The position numbers were made by a program, and so were the translations under genes. Under the pieces are notes generated by a model. That model saw only the letters and a program-made list of their open reading frames with translations, was not told the DNA's origin and did no database searches. Positions 9,939 through 21,200 of a stretch of DNA of 64,000 nucleotides are shown piece by piece; positions within the stretch are counted from its first letter, which is position 1, and every line of letters starts with the position of its first letter. Source of the DNA: Cryptomeria japonica (taxonomy: Eukaryota > Streptophyta > Pinopsida > Cupressales > Cupressaceae); NCBI RefSeq assembly GCF_030272615.1, contig NC_081407.1, positions 437,873,230-437,937,229 of the forward strand, read 5' to 3'.

Positions 9939-12504
9939 TGAATAGATTCAAGAAGGTCCTTCCAACTATTATTACAAAAGAGCATACATGATTTGTACCA
10001 CAAAAATCTATTTTTGATGGAGTAATAATAGCACAAGAGACTATTCACTTAGTTTTGGAGAAAAAGTCCCCGAGCATGTTAATCAAACTGGACATTAAAA
10101 AAGCATATGATAAGGTGGATTGGAGATTCCTCTATTTATGTTTAAAAGCTTTTGGTTTCTCTATAGAATAGATTAATCTTATCTTCTATTGCATCTCCAC
10201 CATCAAATTATCAGTCTTAATCAATGGATCTCCAAATGGTTTATTTGAGAGGATTAAGACAAGGGGATCCAGTTTCCGCTTTCCTATTTATTACAATGGT
10301 AGAGGTGCTTGGTAGATCCATTAATAAAGCTTAGATAGAAAGTCAAATCAAAGGCATAGGGGTAACTAGTTCCCTTCAACCTATTACACATCAACAATTT
10401 GTTGATGACACAATGCTATTTAGGGAAAGTAGTAAATATGAGAGAATCAAATTTAAGAGAATTCTGAAGGAGTATTCAAAAGCTTTGAGGCAAGTGGTTA
10501 ATCCAAACAAATCAAACATCTTCCTTTTCTTTGTTCCTCCTCTGATCAAAAGAGAAATTCTAGAATTTCTAGGTTTTAAGGCAAGTAAACTCCTTTGCTC
10601 ATATTTTGGCCTCCCTTTGGACAAAGGATTGAGAACTACAAAAGCTTGGGATCCAATTACTTAAAAGTTGGATAGGAAATTAGAATCTTGGAAAACATGA
10701 TGGTTGTCTTGGGTGAGCATAACTATTATGCTAAAAGTAGTTTTATCAACAATTCCTATTTAAATTTGTTATCCTGTCTACCATTATCTATAGGAGCAAA
10801 TAAAAAGTTCAAGCAAAAAATGAGATCATTCTTTTGGACAAGAACAATTGAGAAAAAGTTGTTCCCAACTATTGCTTGGGAAAAAATCTGTAGACCGACT
10901 TCCGTAGGGGGAGTTGGATTAAGGAATCAACTGTGGCAGAATTTGTCTCTCGGAGCCAAATTAATATGGAAGATCTTCAACGATCCTAATTTTAAATGGG
11001 TTAGATTAATTAAAGGTAAATCTCAATGACGTGAGCCCAATTGGAATCTTTAGGGAATCAAATCCTCCTAAAGGGTCAAGGGTGTGGAATTTTATGTTCA
11101 AACCCAGACTGCTTATTATTGAACAAATCTCATGGGATGTAGCAGATGGTAGAAAGGCATTTTTTTGGGTGGATTCATGGGGAGATTTTCTAGCTATCAA
11201 AAATTTGATGGACACTTCCAACATTAGAACATATTGTGAGCAAATATGGGGCCCTTTGTCTGTGACTATGTCACAGAAGGAAATGCAAATTTATATTTAG
11301 GGTGGCAATGGAAAACTTTTGAAGATCTTCCCATTCCTAGAGATGACATCACTCTTCTAAAAGAGATTATAAAGAATGGGACATTATCTTTCAAAACTGG
11401 AGAAGATAAAATCGTATAGGCTGAAGCTTAATCGACATTTACAATTCAAAAGATGGTTATAGAGCATTCGTTTCAAAACAAGAATTTCTCATAATAGAAA
11501 TTCCCATTAACTTATGCTGGAATAAGATGTGCTCACCAAAAGCAGGTAGTTTTTCTTGGGCTGCTATTCATGGCAGGATTATTACTGCAAAGTGGTTTAG
11601 AAAGTTAGGTTTTGAAGGACCTTCAATTTGTAAATTATGTGAGCAAAGTGAAGAATTAGTCAATCACATTCTGTTGAATTGCCCATATGCTAAAAAATGT
11701 TGGCAATGACTATGTGTGAAATTAGGATGGTTTATAGCCCTTCCTAATGATATTCTTAACATGTTTCAAGGTTGGCCTATGTTGTATGCCTCAAGCCTCT
11801 TTGGCCCTTTATGGATTTCTTATCCCTCCCTTTTGATTTGGAAGCTTTGGAAAGAAAGGAATCAGAGGTTATTTCAGGAAAATGAGTTGGGAATCTCTAA
11901 CAAATAAAATAGAAGCAACCATTGTGGAGGTTATAATAGTAGAGTTTCCAATTTTGAATCTAAGAATGTTTATTTTACTAGTTGGGACGATAGAGTAGAA
12001 GGAAGATGGTTTGGTTTGCAATCTCCTCCTTTCGTTGGGGTTGGAGGTCAAAACAACAAACATGATAGAGAACAATGTAAATGGTTTCCCCAAAAGGCGG
12101 GGTGGGTAAAATTTAATTTTGATGGGGTGTCTAGAGGAAACCTTGGTGCTTCTGGGGTTGGATGTGTAATCCATTCTTTTAATGGTAATGTAATACTGAT
12201 AATGGCTAAATCTATAGAACAAGATAGAAATAATGTGGTAGAATTCAAATTTGTCAATGAAGGGCTCCTCTTGTGTCGAGAACTTAATTTTCAAAAGGTG
12301 GAAATTGAAGGTGAATCGACATTAGTCATTAATGCTCTTGGAAGTGGGAAAACGTTGAATTGGAGATTAAACTCAACTTTGGGTAGAAATATTGAGCTTT
12401 TGAAGTTATTTGAGGCAACCACTTTCAATCATATATACAGAGAAGCTAATGGTCTAGCGAATGAAATGGCAAATCTAGGAGTAGATGGTGTGGATCTCAA
12501 GTAG
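9939..12504 (+). pseudogene. LINE-A ORF2: reverse transcriptase, zinc-binding region, RNase H
   Basis: RT resumes as NRFKKVLPTIITKEHT and FDGVIIAQETIH (about 9940-10050), then KLDIKKAYDKVDW (about 10088), a damaged GLRQGDP block (10240-10280) and the catalytic FVDDTMLF (about 10396). The thumb and connection follow to about 11290. A zf-RVT-type domain with CKLCEQSEE.VNHILLNC lies at about 11630-11690. RNase H (GWVKFNFDGVSRGNLGASGVGCV, about 12098-12500) keeps the first catalytic Asp and ends with REANGLANEMANLG. In the family this protein reverse-transcribes LINE RNA at the nick. At least eight stops or frame changes are visible. Confidence 0.9.
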
Positions 12505-13079
12505 GTGGATGTTACTTGCTTGACTGCTCCTTAATTAGCTATGTTAAAATTCCAGTCAGACTAACATCAAGTTATATGCAGTTTCTAGGACTTGGTGAAT
12601 GAGTTCTTAAGTTGAATGTAGATGAAGGAATTATTTTCAAATAACATTGGTGGGAATTCGGGATTAAAAAATTCCAAATCAGATTTTTCGACTAGCTTGC
12701 CTTCATGTTGGCTGAGGTGGAAGGTCTACTCAATATTTTTGAAATGACTAAAACAATATTTTATGTTCTTACTTGTATGTGGTGGGCCATCATTTCCTGA
12801 AGCCTTTTATTATACAAGTTGGCTTTGTGGTCCTATTCCCCAGGCAACGACAGTTGTGAGTTGGATCACCTCCCCATCAACAGATTAAAATGCACAGTCG
12901 CATGCTTCTGGATTAGCAATAGAGATTTTGGTAGAGTGATAGGATGGGAGTACCCTTGTTAATAATTGTATTCTAAGGAAAATTTATGAACAAGCTACCT
13001 ATAAGTGTATTTTAATAAATTGAATATGGGTCTCATATTTACCTTCTACATTTCAATTTTCTTAGAGCTCTTGATAGGA

Positions 13080-13694
13080 ATGGACAATAATACTAGGATG
13101 GTTGCTAGCAAGAGACAAATGACATTTCAGGGGGGGCATTTTTGAGAAGAGGTTGAAAGAAATCACAAATTTTTCTCATGAATTGTTTATCAATGCCCTC
13201 TGCAACATTCTTGGGATTGAGTTTCTATTTGTAGATCATAGATATAGGGTTAATCCTGACATCCCAACGCAGTTCCTTGCCATGATTCTTATGGTGGAAG
13301 AGTCGAAGATTAAGGCTCATATTTATGTAAAAGGATTTTTAAAAGTGATTTTTTGGGAGACATAGAGTGGGTTATGGAGGAAATCGACCTCAATTGCACC
13401 ATCCCATATGCCAAAGATTTCGAAGTGCCAATGAAAGATGGAAAACCAACCCCTCATTTTTCCATTTTAGTCATTACCAATTAGGAATTATGGGAAGTGA
13501 GGAAGGTGATAATTAGGATGACTATTAATTTTATGAAGCAACTTATGGGGTTTGCAAAAGATGGCTCGTTGGTTTCTCCAATTGGTGATGCAGTGAATGT
13601 CCAAGAATGGTGGGTGAGAGATTACAAAATTTTGATGGGACACTGTGATGATGGTGACTTCTCCTCCACCAATGATAGTTCAAAGTCAAAGTAG
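13080..13694 (+). pseudogene. LINE-A ORF3, conserved third LINE ORF of unknown function
   Basis: About 575 bp after the RNase H stop, ATG 13080 opens a frame of about 205 codons, broken by a frameshift at the G run (about 13131) and stops near 13363 and 13480. Blocks KRQMTF...F, EKRL, NILG and HRYRVN align in order with ORF3 of LINE-B and LINE-C (KKQL...F, KRRL, LILG, HQYRTN). I do not recognise the domain. It could be a captured host protein or a LINE-specific accessory protein. Conservation across three independent copies argues that it was once selected. The open stretches are 13153-13365 and 13497-13694. Confidence 0.6.
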
Positions 13695-14125
13695 ATGGTT
13701 GTTGTTCTGGTCTTGCTCGCCTTTGAAAGATGTGGTGGTCTGTTTGTGTTTTGTGGGTATGGATAAATTTTTATATGTAAATCTTTAGCTATTTTTTGGT
13801 TATTTAGCAAGTTTATCTAGTATAGATGATTGTATATCTACTATAGTTTAAGTTGGGTCATCGTCCACCTCCCTTTTTGTAAGATACAATTTCAAATCTC
13901 TGGTATTTTGCGCGATGAGCATTGAGCTTCAAGCTCATTTTGTTTCTAGATTAGTCTTTTGGGTGGTCTGGTCTATTATTTTGGCTAGACCATCTTTGTA
14001 TTTTGGGTTTGGAGTAGAAACATAGGGGTTATTCTCTGGACTGGTATGGCTTAGCTATTTTTTGCTTTCTGTTAGAACTTTGTAATTTTTTATATATTTT
14101 TAATATAAATCATGGCTTCAGCCTT

Positions 14126-14143
14126 TTATCGAGCAAAAAAAAA
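14126..14143 (+). other. LINE-A 3' terminus and poly-A
   Basis: TTATCGAGC followed by nine A. LINE-C ends identically and LINE-B ends TTATCGAC plus A7, so this is the family's 3' end, presumably read by its RT. Confidence 0.8.
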
Positions 14144-14966
14144 TAAAATTTAAATTTAAATTTTATGCTTGTTGTGCCTTGTACATCTCATTTTACTCTT
14201 TCATGTTTGGATATATTTGGTTTCAAAATAGGTTTACGCTGAGAGGCGCATTAAACTCACAAATGAATGTAAAAACCTCCATTAATTAAAAAAAAAGTCA
14301 TTTAAGTGAACGTGCATTTGGATGTCAACAAATTTGTCAATTTAAAAAAAAAACATTATTTATATTATTAGTACTTGTCGTAGGCAATACTATTGCATTC
14401 ACTGAAGTCCAATTAATCAATTAGTTTGCACCAATCAAATGTGATTATTAATTTTTCTTGCAAAATAAACTTGGTTTTTGTAAAGTTGAGATTTATATAT
14501 GTAAATTTAAGATATTGTAAAAATTATTTATCTACACTATGATTGGTTTAAAAAAATTGGTGTTAAAGGAGCAAATTTTTAAGAATGATAGATTTTTTAG
14601 TTTTGTTTGGATTGTCTTTATATTTTTAAACAAGAAATGTCTATTTTAAACACTTTTTTTCATTATTTATTATTTATAATATTATGAATAAAATATATTT
14701 TTTTAAATAGATATATAAATTTTAATAAAAAAATTTTATCTCAAAATATAGGTAATAAAATCAATTAAGGGGATCTGATTTAGTTTAAATTAAATTAAAT
14801 GAAAAATTAAATTCAAGTATTTCTATTTAAAAAAAGCCTAATATGTATTCTTTATAATTGTATTTTATATATCTTTCTGAAATCATTCTATTTTTCAATA
14901 CTTTTTAAAAATCATAATTTTTTAAATTATTTTAATATATACAAATAATATAATAACTTTTAATCA
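14144..14966. other. AT-rich DNA between LINE-A and LINE-B
   Basis: About 820 bp of strongly AT-rich sequence with A and T runs. No gene, RNA gene or clear element end is seen. Its last ~15 bases form the left target duplication of LINE-B. Confidence 0.6.
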
Positions 14967-14993
14967 GCCTGTTCATGGGCTTTCTAAGGCTGA

Positions 14994-15492
14994 TCTTAGT
15001 GCTAGCGAGGAGTTAGATAGTGTTTGGGTTAAGCCAGAGCAAGGGTGGGTTAAGGTGAATTTTGATGGGGCTTCGAGAGGAAATTCGGGTATTTCAGGTG
15101 TTGGATGTGTAGCTTGCAATGTAGAAGACAAGGTTTTAATTAAGGGAGGTCAAAGGCTATAGGATGGGACCAATAATGAGGCAGAAGTACAAGCAACATT
15201 GTTGGCGGTTGAATGGGCAAGTAATTTGAAAATTCCAAAGGTGCATTTAGAAGGTGATTCTAAAATCATAGTTGATGCAATCTTGAAGGGCTCTTCTCCA
15301 AGTTGGCGCATTAATAAGTACATCTCAAATATTTGCCCAAAGTTTCTTGCATTTCAAGATTTTTTCATTTCACATATTAGAAGGGTAGGGAATGGGGTGG
15401 CATACTTTTTGTCCAATGTGGCATGCGAATTGGACCATTTTGTAACTCGTTGGTGGGATAATGTCAACAAGGAAGTACACTGGTCAGCCTAG
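14994..15492 (+). pseudogene. LINE-B RNase H domain (end of ORF2)
   Basis: GWVKVNFDGASRGNSGISGVGCV (split here for length: GWVKVNFDGAS, then RGNSGISGVGCV) marks the start of a plant LINE RNase H with its catalytic Asp. NNEAEVQATLLAVEWA supplies the Glu, and HLEGDSKIIVDAI the next Asp. The end, RRVGNGVAYFLSNVACELD, is nearly the LINE-C wording. One TAG stop (15161-15163) interrupts it; the frame closes at 15490-15492. In the family this domain removes the RNA strand after reverse transcription. Confidence 0.88.
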
Positions 15493-15898
15493 TTGGATGG
15501 AGTCATCATTACCTTTAGTATCATGTGGAGGTGATGGGGATACTTGGTTTCGAATTTATTAACGTTACTTGGAGATTGAGCGAGCATGAGTGTGATTTAA
15601 ATCCAAGACCTTTTTGGTTGGGTATAGCTGGATGAAATGTTCATATTCTTTATGGACGGTACGACTTAAATGCACCTGTAGTTTCCTCTCTTGGGAAGCA
15701 TGCGAACTCTGCATTCTTGTTGGAAGGGGGGGATAATAATGACAGTACTGAACATTTATGGTGTTTAAGTTGAGATTTTATTAGGATTTTAATTTTCGTG
15801 GTTCCCAGTGTATTTGTCTAGATTTTTTCCTCGTGTAGCAGTGCAAAGTTAAGCATAAGCGGAGGTTGGTGGAGTGACTCCATTGCAGAAATAGGATA

Positions 15899-16474
15899 AT
15901 GGAGGCAAACTTCACATTGAAGACTAAGAAATAACTTTGTCTGTTCCTTGGACCAGTTTTGAAGAAGTGTTTGTTTAGGATGTTTCTCTTCAAAGACGAA
16001 AGATTGGTAAAGTGTGTTCAGCGAATTCTGGGAGAATCTATTGGAGTGGTGGCTTTTTGATACATAACCAATATGGATGTGTATTCTCTTATCCTAGATT
16101 GGAGGTTGGAATTGGAGAGCATTGTGGAATCGATCAAGAAGGTGATGAATGCTATTATGTCAGAAGATTACCTCCTGGGAATGGAGTCAATTCTTGAGTG
16201 GGTGGTCCTGGGAGCTGGCTTCGACATATGTGAATATGTTGAAAATTTTCATCAGATGGACGAGGTCAATTTTGTTCCCTTTGTGAAGTGGTGTAATGAT
16301 GCCTGGAAGGCCCGTTTCAGAGAAGAGGCGTGCATTGGTTGGGAAGCCTTGAAGGTGTTTGTGGACTTGATGGAGATTGAAGTTGTATTGCAACAAGCGA
16401 TAGAGGAGGCACGAGAGATGGAAGGTGGTGGGCGTGAGCTAAGGAAAAGGAAGCAGGTGGTGAGTGAACCCTAG
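15899..16474 (+). pseudogene. LINE-B ORF3, best-preserved copy
   Basis: From ATG 15899 the frame reads MEANFTLKTKK, stop, LCLFLGPVLKK, then KCVQRILGES and YITNMDVYSLILDWRLE, to a C-terminus rich in Glu and Lys ending ELRKRKQVVSEP (stop 16472-16474), 191 codons. Stops fall at 15932 and about 16061; 16073-16474 is open. LINE-C ORF3 starts with the same MEANFTLK and shares TNMD.YS, KKVM, WEALK and the basic tail. The tail could be a nuclear localisation signal. It is predicted mostly helical, with no known motif. It begins 407 bp after the ORF2 stop, so it would be a third cistron. Confidence 0.7.
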
Positions 16475-16814
16475 ACTTCTCTCTGGGTAGCTTCCAGTGG
16501 TCTTTATTATTAATGATGTTTTAATTCTGGTCTGTGGGGTTAATCCTGTTTGAAATTTTGTCTACAAATATTATAATGTTGTAAATTTCATCATACGGGG
16601 ATGGTGTGCTGAGCGATTTTTGTACGCTCATTGGTAATGTAGCTAGGTTTAGGGGTGGTAGTTGCATAGGTTTTTGGGCAGTTTGCCTTTGTAGGGTGGT
16701 TTAGATGGGTGGTATTCTGTATGCTTTTTGGTAGGTGGTTTTGCTATTTTTTCTTGTTAAATTGTAAAGTTTCCTTAAAACATAAATAAAATCACACTAT
16801 TATCGACAAAAAAA
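16475..16814 (+). other. LINE-B 3' UTR and poly-A
   Basis: Non-coding T/G-rich tail ending AACATAAATAAAATCACAC, TTATCGAC and a short poly-A. Similar T/G-rich tails precede the LINE-A and LINE-C ends. Confidence 0.7.
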
Positions 16815-16985
16815 TATATAATTTTTAATCATAAATTTTAATATTTTTTAATTAATTTATTTAAAAAATGTCTACTTTGATAATTATTAATAGTTATTTA
16901 ATTAAGACCAATTATAAATAATATTACATAAATATAAAAAATAAAATAATATTAAACTACAAATTAATAATTAAATTTGAGATTA

Positions 16986-17000
16986 ATTTTATTATTATAA
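16986..17000. repeat. Target-site duplication of LINE-C, left copy
   Basis: ATTTTATTATTATAA (15 bp) directly precedes the poly-T of LINE-C and is repeated exactly at 24066-24080. Confidence 0.9.
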
Positions 17001-17315
17001 TTTTTTTTTGCTCGATAATAAATATTTTTTATTCAAAAAAGGAAAGAAGTACATCCATGGATTTTCAGCTGTCAACCAAAAATAAACATTCCCCAAGGCA
17101 TCCCACATCCAAAAATTTCATCTATTGACTAAACCCCAAAAACTACCCATCATCCACAAGAACATACAAATTCGCTTACAATAATAATTTTAAAACGGGA
17201 AATTACAAATCCCGTAGACCACCAAAAGATTCAAGTGCAGAGTTTTTAAAAAAAACTTACATGCCAACCATTAACAAATAATAGTAAAATTCAAAAAGAA
17301 AAGAGAAGAGGAGGT

Positions 17316-17925
17316 TCATGCACCCTGGGAGCTCCCTTCCCCTGCATTTTCAGGAATCTTGCATAACCTCTTCTTCTTGCGTGGACGAAGCACTCTGCCT
17401 TCCACAATTCCAGCTTCCCTCTTGGCATCTCGAATTACATCATCCAGCTCCTTAATCTAAACCACCAGTTTCAAAGCTTCCCATCTGCATTTGGCTTGCT
17501 CCCTTCAGTGTGTTCTGCCACAATCATCTAGCCATCAAATGAAAGACTGGGATTTTTTAATCTTTTACGTGGAACCACTTCCATTCCCTCACTGTAATCG
17601 AATCATACACTCAAGGGATTGCCTACTCTATAATGGAGTCCCTGTCAACTAGGAAATCATCATGAACAATTGACTCCATCACCTTTTTCACCACCTCCAT
17701 AGGTTCGCCAAGGTCTAGCCCCCATGCCATGATCATTGAGTATGTGTCCATGTTCGTGCGATATTGGTGTCTGAGGTTACCAAGAACCTTCCCCAAAATT
17801 AATTGAACACTTTTTATCAGATTCTCATTCTGAAAGAGAAACATTCCTTAGAGCCTCCTCTTTGTGACTTCTCCAAGAAATGGGCAAAGTTGTTTCTTGG
17901 ACTTCAACGTGAAATTCGCTTCCAT
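17316..17925 (-). pseudogene. LINE-C ORF3
   Basis: ATG at 17925 starts MEANFTLKSKKQLCPFLGE, then KRRL, stop, GMFLFQNENLIKSVQLILGK, HQYRTNMDTYSMIMAWGLD and VVKKVMESI, down to about 17638 in one frame. After that the frame shifts, but WEALKLVV, IKELDDVIRDAKREAGIVE and RPRKKKRL continue the match to LINE-B ORF3 (WEALKVFV...LRKRKQ). It ends at TGA 17318-17316, about 203 codons. The basic RPRKKKR run resembles a nuclear signal. Function unknown. Start, length and order of conserved blocks agree with LINE-B. Confidence 0.68.
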
Positions 17926-18269
17926 GGTTTCTCTGTAATTCTGTCGACACCCCTCACTCTGCTAGCTCACAACTACATCAAGAAAAAAGATTGCCAAATC
18001 TTCGGGTAGTGTGAGCAAGTAAATGCTTTTTCAAATTGTAATTCCTCTGTAATAAATGCCCTGTCCCTCTCCTACCGCCGCCTTTTTTGCCCACCTTCTC
18101 CGGACAGAGTTTTAATGAATGTTGACAGTGTCGTGCATGCTCAAATGGCTACCAACGGTCGCTCGAACACTCAACTTAAGCTTACATGATAACAGATGAT
18201 TGTAGTACTTATTTTCTCACTTATTTCTAAATAATTCAAATACACTAAGATGACCACTAAAGATTTGTA

Positions 18270-21200
18270 TCCTCGCCACCCCACCATCTCGTAACAAACT
18301 TGTCCAATTCACAAGCCACATCGGACAAAAGGTCTGCCACCCCATTACCTACTCTCCAAATGTGGGACATCCTGAAATCTTGAAAAGATCGGAGCCTCAA
18401 ATAGATAATCATGATGAATTTGTTTATTCTCTAGCTTGGTGAAGCCCCTTTCACAATTGCTTCCACCATAATTTTTGAATCCCCTTCTAGATGAACCTTC
18501 AGAACTTTCATGTTGTTTGCCAAGTATAGCACCAATAACACATCCTGCACCTCAGCCTCATTATTCGTGCCATCTTGCAATCTTTGAGCCCCTTTAAAGA
18601 GCACTTTACCATTCTCATCACGAGCTACACACCCTGCACCTGAGATACCCGAATTTCCCCTTGAAGCTCCATCAAAGTTAATCTTTATCCATCCTTTCTC
18701 TGGCACCATCCACTCCTCATTTGAGTCTTTACCATCCTTAGAAAAATGATTATCCCTTCCCAACCCATGCACGGGTCTGAATTTTAGCAGAGGCCATCTA
18801 AATTGAATAAGTTTATCTGCCATATTAAGAGGGTGCTTAGCAAAGTTATGAGTTGCAGTTGATGAAGAAAATACTTCCAAAATGGCCCTTTGCACTCTAT
18901 TGCACAATATTTCCTTCAATTTTGACTTATCCTGAAATAACCATTTGTTCCTCTCCTTCCAAATTTCCCATACTACAATTAAGGGTGAAACAATCTAGAC
19001 ACTAGAGTGGATCGATCTCCCTTTTCAAAGAACCAACTCTTAAATAGGTCAATTACCTTCTCCGACAGGGGAATCTCCCATCCCAGTTTGGACAACAAGA
19101 ACTTCCATACACCCTATGCCATTTTACAATTTAACAGTAGATGGTCCAATGATTCATCATTCACTTTGCACATAATACATTGAAATGGACCATTAAATCC
19201 CAACATGTTGAGTTTGTCCCCATTCAAAATTCTCTTTTACAGGGCTAACCAAGCAAACACACCAAACTTTGGTAAGCAAGGGGACTCCAACATAATTTCA
19301 TCGACCACTCTTCTTTGATATCTGCATTTTCAATGATCTTGTATCCTAATTTAACTGAATACACCCCTGATTTTGCCCCACGCCATTTAATGACGTCTTC
19401 CATGTGAGAGAGGTATGATCTGTAATCACTGAGAATATCTTCAAAGGTAGTTCATTGAGAAGAGGACAGAGGTAAAGCACTCACATCCTTCCAAGTTCAT
19501 TCCTCCACACCATTCATATAGATTTGAACCATATAATCCCTTAACTTCAATCCCCAATTATGTTCGATACTTGTCTAATACTATCCACATCCGGTCTCAT
19601 GGCAAGTGGTAGTCTTTCATCCCACGAATCAGTCCAGAAATTTTCTTTCTCTCCATTTCCCAACTGCCAAGTGATGTGCTCTGTAATGACTTTCCTACAT
19701 GACACAAGAAAATTCCAAATAGTCGATCCATGCGGAAGATTTCTCATAGTGAAAATTCTTTCCCTAGTAAGGGAATCTAGGTACTTATGCTTTAGAATTT
19801 GGACCCATTTTTTATCAGGCTTCCAATACATATGCCATATGAGTTTAGCCCCCATTGCTTCATTCAGATAACTCCAGTTTCTCAATCTTGCCCCACCTGA
19901 CTCTTTGGGCTGACAAACTGTATCCCATGCCACTAACGGGATCTTGTCTTGCTCACTCTTGCCATTCCAAATTTTTTTCTCATATATTGATTAATGTTTT
20001 TAACAAATTTCTCAGGGATTTTAAGACACATCATAGAATAAATTGACATGGCAAATAAAACTGATTTCAACAGCAATAACCTTACTGCAGAAGTAAGCCA
20101 TTTTCTTTTCCATCCTTCCAATTTACTAACACAATTGTCCATTACCCTATGCCACAAACCCACCCTATTTGGACCACCAAAAAGAGGAGTGCCTAAAAAA
20201 CTTCTTGGGAGACATCCTGACTTAACTCCTAGGATCCTCACAATATCTCTCAGTCTCCCCTGTGAAGTATTAAAGAAATACACATCAGACTTGGCCCAGT
20301 TAACCTGCTGACCAGAAGCGTCACAAAACGACTCTATTTCTTTCTTAATGATATGAGCTTCACCTAGAGAGGATTCCCCAAACAACATTATGTCATCAAC
20401 AAATTATTGATGTGAGACAGATTCAAACTATGCAACAATGTTGATCTCTTTCCATTGACCAGAGCACCTTAATGTCTTGATGTGCCTCCCAAGAATTCCG
20501 CCAACAAGATGAATAAGAAGGTTGAGGGGGGATCACCCTGTCGCAACCCACTGGACATTTGAAAGAATCCTTGTGGACTGCCATTTACAAGGATGACCCA
20601 TGGGCCTTCAATGCATGCTTTCACCTAGTTCAACCAATGCTCAGAGAAGCCAAATATTTGCAAAACTTGAAGCAAGAAGGTACGGTCCACCATATCATAT
20701 TCTTTCTTGATGTCCAATTTAATTAGCATACGATCAACCTTTTCTCTCCTCACTGTATTAATAGCTTCATGCACGACGATGATAACTTCAACTATTGATC
20801 TCCTAGGGACAAACCCACTCTATTCTTCTAAAATAATCAACTTCAGAAGATGTTTCATACGGTTAAGGATAACTTTAGCAATCGCTTTGTACAACATGTT
20901 ACAGAGGGAAATTGGTCTAAAATCAGCAAAGGATTCAACATGCTCCACTTTGGGAATGAGGGCGATGAAGGTGCAATTCAATTCCTTTGCAACCCGAGTA
21001 CTTTCCCTTGCCTCCTCCACCACAACCCACACATCAGGGCCAACCACGTCCCATAACTGTTGATAAAAAAAGGTAGGGTACCCATCCGACCTCAAGGCCT
21101 TGTCACCTTCCATTGAAAAAACTATCTGTCTCACTTCTTCCAACATGATGGGTTTGCACAACATTTGATTCTGACTCTCCGAAATGATTTTGGGGATGTT

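Larger units (their letters stand above)
1019..14143 (+). mobile_element. LINE-A: L1-type non-LTR retrotransposon, interrupted by Copia-1
   Basis: This decayed LINE has an ORF1 remnant, endonuclease, reverse transcriptase, zinc-binding domain, RNase H, a third ORF and a poly-A tail. It is split at 2154/9462 by Copia-1. Removing the insert and one copy of the CCTCA duplication rejoins the endonuclease frame without a gap (...KHCIATSKVDIIM...). A second lesion near 9935 joins the endonuclease directly to the middle of the RT, so the endonuclease C-terminus and RT N-terminus are deleted. The 5' end is approximate; the 3' end (TTATCGAGC plus poly-A, 14126-14143) is clear. Many stops and frameshifts make it inactive. 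Confidence 0.88.
14967..16814 (+). mobile_element. LINE-B: 5'-truncated LINE with RNase H and ORF3
   Basis: A 1.85-kb 3' fragment of a LINE of the same group as LINE-C. It starts inside the region before RNase H, as expected from incomplete reverse transcription. An approximate target duplication flanks it: TAATAACTTTTAATCA ending at 14966, and ATATAATTTTTAATCA ending at 16831 after the poly-A. It ends TTATCGAC plus A7. Because it is a simple 5' truncation, both its RNase H and ORF3 were carried on one LINE transcript. Confidence 0.85.
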
